NCBI GenBank assembly: GCA_000435675.1
Contig: FR895123.1
Coordinates: forward strand, 1 to 12,138
Length of the DNA: 12,138 nt
DNA from: Eggerthella sp. CAG:298
GTDB lineage: Bacteria; Actinomycetota; Coriobacteriia; Coriobacteriales; Eggerthellaceae
Direction: 5' to 3'
The position numbers were made by a program, and so were the translations under genes. Positions within the stretch are counted from its first letter, which is position 1. The number at the start of each line of letters is the position of its first letter. Positions 1 through 6,016 of the stretch are shown here, piece by piece. The notes under the pieces were generated by a model. The model saw nothing but the letters and a program-made list of their open reading frames with translations. It was not told where the DNA came from and did not search any database.

Positions 1-1185
1 ACCGCAGAGCAGAAGCTCACCATTATTCATGCTGAAGTAACTGTGACAGCTGGAAATGCGACTAAGGTTTATGGCACGAGCGATCCAAGCTTTGAGGCAA
101 CTGTAGAGGGTCTTGTTCCTGCAGATGCTACGAACACTTCACTGATTCAGTATTCGATTGCTCGTGAAGCGGGCGAGGATGTTGGAACCTATGCCATCAT
201 CGCAGCAGGCGATGAGATCCAGGGCAACTACAAGGTTACGTATGCACCTGGAACCCTCACGATCGTTCCTCAGTCGATCGACCCGAATGACCCAACCCAG
301 CCTACTGATCCAGCCGATCCGACGACTGATCCTAACCAGCCTGTTTATAACAATGCACAGGTAAATAATCCTGAGAATGTTGTTTACAACGCTCAATCTC
401 AGCAGCAGCCGATCGAAGTAACCGATTCTGAAGGAAATATCATCGATCCTTCAAACTACACGGTTGACTATACTGAGGCTGTTAATGCAGGCACGGTCAC
501 GGTTACCATTACTGGTCAAGGCAATTATGCTGGTTCGGTAACTCGCACCTATCAAATCACTCCGGCTCCAGTCACCATCACGGTTAACGACGCAACCAAG
601 GTTGCTGGCGCTGCTGATCCGGCCTTCACTGGCCAGGTAACTGAAGGTCAGATTTACAACAATGAACTTGGTGACATTACGTTCACTAGGACGAATGGTG
701 ATCAGGCTACGGGTACCTATGCAGATGTTCTTACCGCGAACTATGCAGCCAATAGCAATTATGCAGTAACGGTTGTCCCTGGCACCTTTACGATTACTGC
801 TGCTCCCGCTCCAGCTCCCGCACCTGCGCCAACTCCTGCTCCCGCTCCTGCACCTGCACCTGCAACTCCGGCAGCTGCACCTGCGGCGCCTGCTGCAACT
901 CCGGCTGCTCCTGCGGTTGTAATTCCTGACGAAGAGAATCCGCTTGCAGCTCCTGACCAAGAGATCGCTGACGATGAGAACCCGCTCGCTGCATTCGATC
1001 ACGAGGAATGCTGGGTACACTGGTTTATGATCGCAGGCATCATCCTCACCATCATCTATGGTGCAGCGGTTGTTCTTCGCCGCACGCGCAACACCAAGCA
1101 TATCGACAAGATGGAAAAGGATCTTATCGGTACGACCGACGAATCAACGGTTACGGTTGGTAGTGCACATCACTCTCACGCATAA
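1..1185 (+). CDS. Surface protein with MBG-type repeats and C-terminal membrane anchor (5' end outside window)
   Basis: The frame is open from base 1, so the gene starts upstream; 394 residues are visible. An apparent GTG at 43 is internal. Two MBG_2-like repeats are seen, at about 31-273 (core TKVYGTSDPSF, closing PGTLTI) and 565-807 (core TKVAGAADPAF, closing PGTFTI). Between them lie an Asp/Pro/Thr-rich linker (about 271-380) and a different Ig-like module (about 385-570, ending GQGNYAGSVTRTYQI). A Pro/Ala stalk then leads to two copies of a DEENPLAA-like motif, ECWVHW, one hydrophobic span (FMIAGIILTIIYGAAVVL), Arg-Arg, and a 36-residue tail ending HHSHA. MBG modules are typical of large exported adhesin-like proteins; an outward orientation with a cytoplasmic tail is inferred. 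There is no LPXTG motif, so anchoring is probably by the membrane span. Ligand and function are unknown. A terminator follows at 1222. Confidence 0.85.
   Translation, partial: TAEQKLTIIHAEVTVTAGNATKVYGTSDPSFEATVEGLVPADATNTSLIQYSIAREAGEDVGTYAIIAAGDEIQGNYKVTYAPGTLTIVPQSIDPNDPTQPTDPADPTTDPNQPVYNNAQVNNPENVVYNAQSQQQPIEVTDSEGNIIDPSNYTVDYTEAVNAGTVTVTITGQGNYAGSVTRTYQITPAPVTITVNDATKVAGAADPAFTGQVTEGQIYNNELGDITFTRTNGDQATGTYADVLTANYAANSNYAVTVVPGTFTITAAPAPAPAPAPTPAPAPAPAPATPAAAPAAPAATPAAPAVVIPDEENPLAAPDQEIADDENPLAAFDHEECWVHWFMIAGIILTIIYGAAVVLRRTRNTKHIDKMEKDLIGTTDESTVTVGSAHHSHA
799..921 (+). repeat. Pro/Ala-rich low-complexity coding tract
   Basis: About 40 codons encode almost only alanine and proline, with a few threonines, first as Ala-Pro alternation and then as Ala-Ala-Pro. 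Such tracts form stiff, extended stalks that hold repeat domains away from the cell surface. The DNA is a degenerate GCN-CCN repeat, so copy number could vary by slippage between strains. Confidence 0.8.
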
Positions 1186-1221
1186 GAGGTGCAACATATC
1201 TTCACTTGTTAAGTGACTTAC

Positions 1222-1248
1222 GGGAGGGCGAGCGATCGCCCTCCTTTT
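1222..1248 (+). terminator. Intrinsic terminator of the MBG surface-protein gene
   Basis: GGAGGGCGA (1223-1231) pairs perfectly with TCGCCCTCC (1236-1244) around a GCGA tetraloop, and is followed by TTTT (1245-1248). G1222 can add a G-U pair. It lies 37 nt after the stop codon. Read on the minus strand the hairpin has no T-run, so it should not end transcription arriving from the convergent alarmone-synthetase gene. A smaller hairpin, CACTT-GTT-AAGTG, lies just upstream at 1203-1215. Confidence 0.88.
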
Positions 1249-1289
1249 GTGTGTTGAGCTCTGGGTGCAACACCATTGGAAAAGTAAGC

Positions 1290-2075
1290 CTAGTTCATAT
1301 ATTCTGCTTGATCGAGGAAATTGCGTAACGCCTGCATGCGCGCGTCGAGTGTGGCAGCGTTCTCGGCGAGCTCGATCAGTTCCGTATTCATGGCAGTTAT
1401 ATCTTCTTCGCTCAAGTTCTTCTTATAACGCAGTTGATGCTCAAGCGATGCCCAGAAGTTCATCGATATGGTACGCAGCTGAATCTCAACTTTCATCAGG
1501 CGCTTTTCCGATTCAAGGAAGATGGGGATCTCGATGATGAGGTGAAGGCTGCGATATCCGCTCGGTTTCGGATTTTTCACATAGTCGCGCCGTTCGATGA
1601 GCGTTACATCATCTTGTGCAAGGATCGCGTCTGCCAAAGTGTAGAGGTCCTTAAGGAAGGTGCACACCACGCGGACACCTGCCACATCCTTGATGTTCTC
1701 TTCGATCGAATCAACGCTGATCGGCAACCCTTTGCGCGCAAGCTTCTTCGAGAGGCTGTCAGTGCTCTTAAGACGTGTTTTGATCGACTCGATGGGATTG
1801 CGATCGTGCTGCAGGCCATATTCGGCATCGAGCACACGGAATTTCGTTTCAACTTCCATCATCGCGCATTCGTAGTAAGTCATGAGTCTACGATAAGGTG
1901 CGATGTTGTCGCCCACCAACGCAGAGAACTGATCGGACGCGGCCAAGTGGGAGATCACGCGCGTAACTGCGTCCCCATGTTGTGCGCGCAATGCATTGAT
2001 CATCATCAGTGCATCGGTGCGCAGCTGATCATTTTCTTTTTCGGTGTATTCGTTATGTTCTTGAGCGTTCTTCAT
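1290..2075 (-). CDS. relP: Small alarmone synthetase, (p)ppGpp synthetase of the RelP/YwaC type
   Basis: Transfers pyrophosphate from ATP to GDP/GTP to make the stringent-response alarmone (p)ppGpp in the cytosol. The 261-residue protein has one RelA/SpoT synthetase domain, about residues 60-215. Landmarks are NPIESIKTRLKS (93-104), DVAGVRVVCTF (130-140) with the Mg-binding Asp130, RRDYVKNPKPSGYRSLHL (162-179) with the nucleotide-stacking Tyr and His178, and VEIQLRT (196-202) with catalytic Glu197, then FWASLEHQLRYK (208-219). There is no HD hydrolase, TGS or ACT domain, so it is synthetase-only. GYRSLHL and FWASLEH fit RelP (YwaC) better than RelQ (YjbM), as I recall those sequences. It is about 50 residues longer than the usual ~210, the extra part being a helical N-terminus. 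The ATG is preceded by AAGAGG. It is divergent from 2221 and convergent with the MBG gene. The P/Q subclass is less certain than the family. Confidence 0.9.
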   Translation of the reverse strand: MKNAQEHNEYTEKENDQLRTDALMMINALRAQHGDAVTRVISHLAASDQFSALVGDNIAPYRRLMTYYECAMMEVETKFRVLDAEYGLQHDRNPIESIKTRLKSTDSLSKKLARKGLPISVDSIEENIKDVAGVRVVCTFLKDLYTLADAILAQDDVTLIERRDYVKNPKPSGYRSLHLIIEIPIFLESEKRLMKVEIQLRTISMNFWASLEHQLRYKKNLSEEDITAMNTELIELAENAATLDARMQALRNFLDQAEYMN

Positions 2076-2109
2076 TACGACCTCTTATATCTTTCACCAT
2101 ACAATTTTA

Positions 2110-2133
2110 AGAGAATCTCCCCCCGATTCGTCT
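2110..2133. other. Stem-loop with C6/G6 loop in the divergent relP/2221 intergenic region
   Basis: AGAGAATC (2110-2117) pairs with GATTC-(G)-TCT (2125-2133), giving eight pairs and one bulged G at 2130. The seven-base loop contains six consecutive C on the plus strand and six G on the minus strand. On the minus strand this would fall in the relP leader or promoter. It may be an operator, a leader hairpin or chance; I see no match to a known element. Confidence 0.25.
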
Positions 2134-2145
2134 CAAAGCCAGATA

Positions 2146-2174
2146 TTCACGGAACATACAGTGATTGTTAGGAT
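2146..2174 (+). promoter_or_regulatory. Candidate promoter for the 2221 gene
   Basis: TTCACG (2146-2151, four matches to TTGACA) is followed after 17 nt by TAGGAT (2169-2174, four matches to TATAAT), placing a start near 2181, some 40 nt before the ATG at 2221. Spacing is ideal but both boxes are weak. No convincing promoter was seen for relP on the other strand. Confidence 0.25.
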
Positions 2175-2220
2175 TAAGGTAAGCAAGGACTCAGCAACGA
2201 CCGCAAGGTGATGATGCGAA

Positions 2221-2724
2221 ATGGTACAACGGCAAGAGCTACTAGAACGATTGCTCGCTGCTCATGAAGGCTACTTCGATGTGGAAGACACCTTTGAGCT
2301 TGCTGGTCAAACATTTCAGGGGCGTGCCCAATTCCATTCAGAGAGCATGCAGTATGTGCTCTCGAAAAAGGCGAAGATCTGGGGTGCGAACATCCATGAG
2401 CATGTCTTGTTTCGCTCGCTTGAGCATCTTGATACGACAACGCTCGAAGAGCTGATCGCTTTCATGAAGACCGAGGCCCTTTCACTCATAGAGCTCAACA
2501 GTGAACACATGACCACGTTCCTTTCCTTGGTCATCGTTGCTGAAAGTGCTGACACGAACGCGAAAGAACTCGTAAGAAAAACGAAGTTCCGCAAGAATTT
2601 CAGCTTTGGATTGAAGGGATGGACCGACCTCCGATTGGCTCTTATCGACCTTTCAGATTCCTCTATTACCACCAATCCTCAAGGCAAAGAATTAATTAAC
2701 ACGCTTGAAGCAAACTTGTTCTAA
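2221..2724 (+). CDS. Conserved protein of unknown function (167 aa, possibly DUF8052-like)
   Basis: A soluble 167-residue protein with no signal peptide, membrane span or cysteines. Notable segments are the start LLERLLAAHEGYFDVED, then FHSESMQYVLSKKAKIW (38-54), HEHVLF (59-64), a predicted helical centre (DTTTLEELIAFMKTEA), TKFRKNFSFGLKGWTDLRLALIDLS (121-145), and a C-terminal LEAN. This arrangement matches, from memory, a family of short uncharacterised proteins in Clostridia (I believe DUF8052); that link is unverified and no function is known. The repeated Lys/Arg runs could contact nucleic acid or membrane, but this is speculation. The start is the ATG 10 nt after AAGGTG (2205-2210); two ATGs at 2211 and 2214 are out of frame. 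The next gene, cstA, begins 128 nt downstream without an obvious terminator between. Confidence 0.8.
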   Translation: MVQRQELLERLLAAHEGYFDVEDTFELAGQTFQGRAQFHSESMQYVLSKKAKIWGANIHEHVLFRSLEHLDTTTLEELIAFMKTEALSLIELNSEHMTTFLSLVIVAESADTNAKELVRKTKFRKNFSFGLKGWTDLRLALIDLSDSSITTNPQGKELINTLEANLF

Positions 2725-2852
2725 AATCAGTGTGCTAAAAATCGATCTGTATGGGCCGACGGGTCAAAAGGACTTGTCGTTCCACGCATGTCGATTTCTA
2801 CTTTTGAAGAGCGATCGAACCAAAGACTTGATCACAAGGAGAAGAAAAAGAC

Positions 2853-4616
2853 ATGAGTGCGGTAGTTATCCTCTTAATTGCGATTGCAGCGTTGCTGTGC
2901 GGTTATCTGTTCTATGGAAGGTGGCTTGCAAAGCAGTGGGGTGTTGATCCTAAGCGGGAGACGCCGGCTCATGAATTGCAGGACGGAAAAGACTACGTTC
3001 CTGCAGCTCCTTACGTAGTGCTTGGGCATCACTTCTCGTCGATCGCAGGTGCAGGCCCCATCAACGGCCCTATCCAGGCAGCGATCTTCGGTTGGGTGCC
3101 GGTCATGCTTTGGGTGCTCATTGGTGGCATCTTCTTCGGCGCCGTTCACGATTTCGGTGCGCTCTTCGCTTCGATTCGCCATAAGGGACGCACGCTCGCA
3201 ATGGTCATTCAGCGCAACATCGACGACACCGCGAAGAAGCTCTTCTGTGTGTTCGCCTACCTTACGCTGTTGCTCGTGGTCGCAGCATTTGCCTCCATCG
3301 TAGCAAGCACGTTCGCTATTACTCCCGTTCCCGTCGACGATCCAACGCGCGCAGCGGTGGTAGCAGGCACGAACGTTGCGAATTCGCGCACGGCTATGAT
3401 CTCGATCTTGTTCGTGGTGGTTGCGATCGTCTACGGCATCGTTACGCGTGGCCGTAAGATTCCGGCTGCAGCGAACATCATCTCTGCGATCGCGATCATC
3501 ATTGCAGTAGTTGCCATTGGTTACAATTTCCCGGTCATCCAGCTCGACAACTTCTCTTGGATGATGATCGTGGGCGTTTATATCTTTGCGGCTTCGATCG
3601 CGCCGGTGTGGGTGCTGCTCCAGCCGCGCGACTATCTTTCAAGTTACCTGCTCTACGGCATGATTGCCTTGGCGGTCGTTGGTATCATCGGCTCAGGCAT
3701 CATGGGCGCTTCGAACGATCTTCAGATTCCAGCGTTCACGGGCGCGTTTGCTGCAGCAGGTGATTCCAAGGTTGCGGCAAGCGGCTTCCTCTTTCCGGCG
3801 CTGTTCATCACCATTGCCTGCGGTGCAATCTCGGGCTTCCATAGTCTGGTTGCTTCAGGTACCACTTCAAAGCAGCTCGACAAGGAAGGCCAAGCGCTGC
3901 CGATCGCTTATGGCGGTATGTTGCTGGAAAGCCTCGTTGCGATCATTTCGCTCTGCGCGGTTGCGTTCGTGTTCACTGGCTATATGGATGGCACCTATGC
4001 TTCTCCCACGCAGGTCTTTGCGGCAGGTCTTTCGCAAATGCTCGGAGTGATCCCTGGTCTTGAAGGTGCAACCGACATTGCTTATGCGCTGCTCGTTCTG
4101 GCGGTTTCGGTGTTCTGCTTGACCTCGCTCGACACGGCGACCCGCCTCGGACGCTATATGTTCCAAGAGCTTTTCACCCCACACGGCAAAGACATCTCTG
4201 AGCTTACGGGTTGGCGCAAATCCATCACGAACTCTTGGGTCGCAACGATCATCACGGTGGTGCTCGGCGTTGGCCTTGGTCTTACCGGCTACCAGCTCGT
4301 GTGGCCGCTCTTCGGTGCGGCGAACCAGCTGCTCGCAGCGCTCGGCTTGCTCGCGGTGTGCGCATGGCTGGGCAATGCTGGCAAGAACAACAAGATGTTC
4401 TACATCCCCATGGTGTTTATGCTCATCGTCACGCTCACCTCGTTGGTCATGACGTTGTGGGGCAAGGTTTCCGCTATCGCAGCAGGGGCGTTCACGCTGG
4501 CCAACGTGTTGCAGTTTGCGATCGCGGCGCTGCTGATCGTGTTCGCTGTCATTTTGGCGGTGAAGGGTATCAAGACCATCTTCTCGAAGGACAAGAAACC
4601 TGCTGAATTCGTGTAA
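2853..4616 (+). CDS. cstA: Carbon starvation protein A family transporter (peptide or pyruvate uptake)
   Basis: An integral membrane protein of 587 residues with roughly 16 hydrophobic spans. Family hallmarks are LGHHFSSIAGAGPINGPI (57-74), FGWVPVMLWVLIGGIFFGAVHD (79-100), VWVLLQPRDYLSSY (252-265), SGFHSLVASGTTSKQL (327-342), FCLTSLDTATRLGRY (421-435) and WPLFGAANQLLAAL (484-497). The order fits the long CstA N-terminal domain followed by the five-span C-terminal domain. Characterised members (E. coli CstA, BtsT) take up peptides and/or pyruvate during carbon starvation; the substrate here cannot be read from sequence. It is shorter than the ~700-residue E. coli protein, as is common in Gram-positives. 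The start ATG follows AAGGAG at 2836-2841. A weak promoter-like pair (TTGTCG 2774, TCTACT 2797, 17 nt apart) may give it its own transcription. A link to alarmone control through the neighbouring relP is only suggestive. Confidence 0.95.
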   Translation: MSAVVILLIAIAALLCGYLFYGRWLAKQWGVDPKRETPAHELQDGKDYVPAAPYVVLGHHFSSIAGAGPINGPIQAAIFGWVPVMLWVLIGGIFFGAVHDFGALFASIRHKGRTLAMVIQRNIDDTAKKLFCVFAYLTLLLVVAAFASIVASTFAITPVPVDDPTRAAVVAGTNVANSRTAMISILFVVVAIVYGIVTRGRKIPAAANIISAIAIIIAVVAIGYNFPVIQLDNFSWMMIVGVYIFAASIAPVWVLLQPRDYLSSYLLYGMIALAVVGIIGSGIMGASNDLQIPAFTGAFAAAGDSKVAASGFLFPALFITIACGAISGFHSLVASGTTSKQLDKEGQALPIAYGGMLLESLVAIISLCAVAFVFTGYMDGTYASPTQVFAAGLSQMLGVIPGLEGATDIAYALLVLAVSVFCLTSLDTATRLGRYMFQELFTPHGKDISELTGWRKSITNSWVATIITVVLGVGLGLTGYQLVWPLFGAANQLLAALGLLAVCAWLGNAGKNNKMFYIPMVFMLIVTLTSLVMTLWGKVSAIAAGAFTLANVLQFAIAALLIVFAVILAVKGIKTIFSKDKKPAEFV

Positions 4617-4657
4617 GCTTGCGAAAGCGCATTAACAGCAAAGCGATCATGGAGCGT

Positions 4658-4691
4658 CTGCGGGGTAACTATGCTCTCTGTTACCTGGCAG
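4658..4691 (+). terminator. Stem-loop after cstA, possible weak terminator or leader structure
   Basis: CTGCGGGGTAAC (4658-4669) faces GTTACCTGGCAG (4680-4691). This gives ten Watson-Crick pairs plus one G-U, interrupted by a single G-G mismatch, around the loop TATGCTCTCT. The downstream sequence is pyrimidine-rich but has no real T-run, so termination would be inefficient or factor-assisted. It lies 41 nt after the cstA stop and just upstream of the gph promoter, so a role as an operator is also possible. Confidence 0.35.
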
Positions 4692-4710
4692 GTGCTCCTT
4701 CTTGGTTCTG

Positions 4711-4719
4711 TGGCATAAT
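4711..4719 (+). promoter_or_regulatory. Extended -10 promoter for gph
   Basis: TGG-CATAAT at 4711-4719 is an extended -10 element (TGn plus five of six matches to TATAAT). No good -35 box lies 16-18 nt upstream, which is tolerated by extended -10 promoters. The expected start is near 4726, giving a leader of about 30 nt. Confidence 0.4.
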
Positions 4720-4756
4720 CGCAGAAAGAGATTCTTCCGAATGATTAAAGGCAGCT

Positions 4757-5419
4757 ATGAGTGAACAACGAACATACAAAGCGTTCATCTTCGACCTCGA
4801 CGGCACGTTGCTCCATACGCTTCCCGATCTGGTGAACGTGACGAACAAAGCTCTTGCCGACCAGGGTTTTCCTCCCCATACCCCTGAAGAGATCCTCACG
4901 TATGTGGGTGATGGAGCTGCGCGCCTCATCGCGCAAGCGGTACCAGCGGATGCAACTCCCAAACAAGCAGAGCGTGTTTTTCAGAACTTCAAGAATTTCT
5001 ATCACGATTTCGGTATCATCTACACCACCGAATTCGAGGGGATCACTGCGGCGCTTGAACAGGCGAAAGAGGCTGGCATGGGTCTTGCGATCCTGTCGAA
5101 CAAGTTCGAACAGGGTGTGCTCGATGTACGCGATCGCTTCTTCCCTGACTTGATCGAAGTCGCCCATGGCGAATCAGATGCGGTTCCGCGCAAGCCTGAC
5201 CCTACAGGGCTGTTGCTTTGTGCCAGGGAGCTCGGTGTTGCTCCCGAAGAATGTCTCTTCTTCGGAGATTCAGCAAGCGACATGCAGGCAGCTCATAACG
5301 CAGGCATGGAAGCAGTTGCGGTGACCTGGGGATATCAGCCACAAGAACGCTTGATGGCCGCCGCACCCGATCACGTGATCGAGAAGCCCGTAGATATGCT
5401 GCGCTTCATCAAGCAGTAA
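4757..5419 (+). CDS. gph: HAD-family hydrolase, phosphoglycolate phosphatase-like
   Basis: A 220-residue cytosolic phosphatase of the haloacid dehalogenase superfamily, subclass IA (helical cap inserted after motif I). Motif I is FDLDGTLLHT with nucleophile Asp13 and acid/base Asp15. The cap covers about 20-90. Motif II is LSNK (Ser114), motif III Lys146 in RKPDP, and motif IV GDSASD with Asp171 and Asp175. All catalytic residues are present. The best match is phosphoglycolate phosphatase, which removes 2-phosphoglycolate formed during DNA repair. Related HADs act on other sugar phosphates or on pyrophosphate, so the substrate is not certain. The ATG follows AAAGG (4747-4751). It is followed after 10 nt by the 170-residue gene and is almost certainly co-transcribed with it; a repair role for gph would fit the UDG-like character of that neighbour. 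Confidence 0.85.
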   Translation: MSEQRTYKAFIFDLDGTLLHTLPDLVNVTNKALADQGFPPHTPEEILTYVGDGAARLIAQAVPADATPKQAERVFQNFKNFYHDFGIIYTTEFEGITAALEQAKEAGMGLAILSNKFEQGVLDVRDRFFPDLIEVAHGESDAVPRKPDPTGLLLCARELGVAPEECLFFGDSASDMQAAHNAGMEAVAVTWGYQPQERLMAAAPDHVIEKPVDMLRFIKQ

Positions 5420-5429
5420 GGTCGCGCGC

Positions 5430-5942
5430 ATGACCTCGCCTTCTCCGGACAATCGCACGCCAGTACAGCCCGCTAATCAGTCGATGTACGAACGTCAGCG
5501 CGAGGTAGAATGCTCCGCTTTTGCGCCTTATTTCCAAGGGAACGTGAATGCGCTCTTTTGTGTCGTCTCGCAAGAAACTCCTTCTGAACAGGCCCGCAAA
5601 GCGATCGAAGCAACAGCTGCGCGTGCTGGAATCGCTGCTTCCGACATCTTTTGGATCGCGCTTGGCGGTGTTGAGCAACCTGCAGAAGAACTTGCCGCGC
5701 CTTCGCTCCTTCATTTGATCGAAGTGATCGACCCGCTGTGCCTTGTGGTAACCGAGCAAGCCTCTGCGCGCATCCTTTCGCTTGCCTACAATCAGCCGAT
5801 CAAGCTGGACTGCTGTGATGGCGTTCTCGGAAGACCCTGCTGCGCATTCGTCGATTTCGAACGCATGCTCCAGACCGACGAACGTAAGCAACGCGCCTGG
5901 GCGCTCCTTAAAGAAATGCTCACACGGGTAAATGCGCATTAA
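5430..5942 (+). CDS. Uncharacterised protein with features of a degenerate family-4 uracil-DNA glycosylase fold
   Basis: I do not recognise this 170-residue protein as a named family. The first 27 residues are polar and probably disordered. From residue 39 the pattern resembles a shortened family-4 uracil-DNA glycosylase: a strand ALFCVVSQETP where those enzymes have the GEAPG loop, a helix, AGIAASDIFWIALGG (66-80), LLHLIEVIDPLCLVVTEQASARIL (93-116), and MLQTDERKQRAWALLKEML (146-164), which mirrors the C-terminal helix. The catalytic GExPG loop, the GRPF segment, the iron-sulfur cysteine pattern and the HPS loop are missing or unrecognisable, so glycosylase activity is not expected. Five cysteines are present (28, 44, 104, 128-129 and 137-138 give seven in all when the pairs are counted). 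AAGG overlapping the gph stop codon is the ribosome-binding site. The opposite strand carries a similarly long open frame, rejected for lack of a start signal and family pattern. Confidence 0.75.
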   Translation: MTSPSPDNRTPVQPANQSMYERQREVECSAFAPYFQGNVNALFCVVSQETPSEQARKAIEATAARAGIAASDIFWIALGGVEQPAEELAAPSLLHLIEVIDPLCLVVTEQASARILSLAYNQPIKLDCCDGVLGRPCCAFVDFERMLQTDERKQRAWALLKEMLTRVNAH

Positions 5943-5964
5943 GTGGTAAAACCGGCACGCCAGA

Positions 5965-5992
5965 TTACCTCACCATCGCAAGCACCTATAAT
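5965..5992 (+). promoter_or_regulatory. galE promoter
   Basis: A perfect TATAAT lies at 5987-5992, with TTACCT (5965-5970, three matches to TTGACA) 16 nt upstream. The inferred start near 5999 would give a leader of under 20 nt ending in the ribosome-binding site GAAAGG (6005-6010). galE therefore appears to be transcribed independently of gph and its partner. Confidence 0.6.
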
Positions 5993-6016
5993 AAAGAGAA
6001 GAACGAAAGGTATCTC

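Noticed and set aside
451..1101. Minus-strand open frame (216 codons) opposite the MBG protein
   Set aside because: Its Arg/Ser/Cys-rich product is the complement of Thr/Ala/Pro-rich repeats, a typical shadow of low-complexity coding DNA.
910..1185. LPXTG sortase signal in the MBG protein
   Set aside because: No LPXTG or near variant precedes the membrane span, and the 36-residue tail after it is too long for a normal sorting signal.
1434..2171. Plus-strand open frame (245 codons) over the alarmone synthetase
   Set aside because: The minus-strand frame carries every synthetase motif; the plus frame is its complement and has no domain.
5409..5939. Minus-strand open frame (176 codons) opposite the 170-residue gene
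   Set aside because: Similar in length to the gene I accepted, but it has no ribosome-binding site or partner gene, whereas the plus frame has AAGG, follows gph by 10 nt and shows a fold-like pattern.
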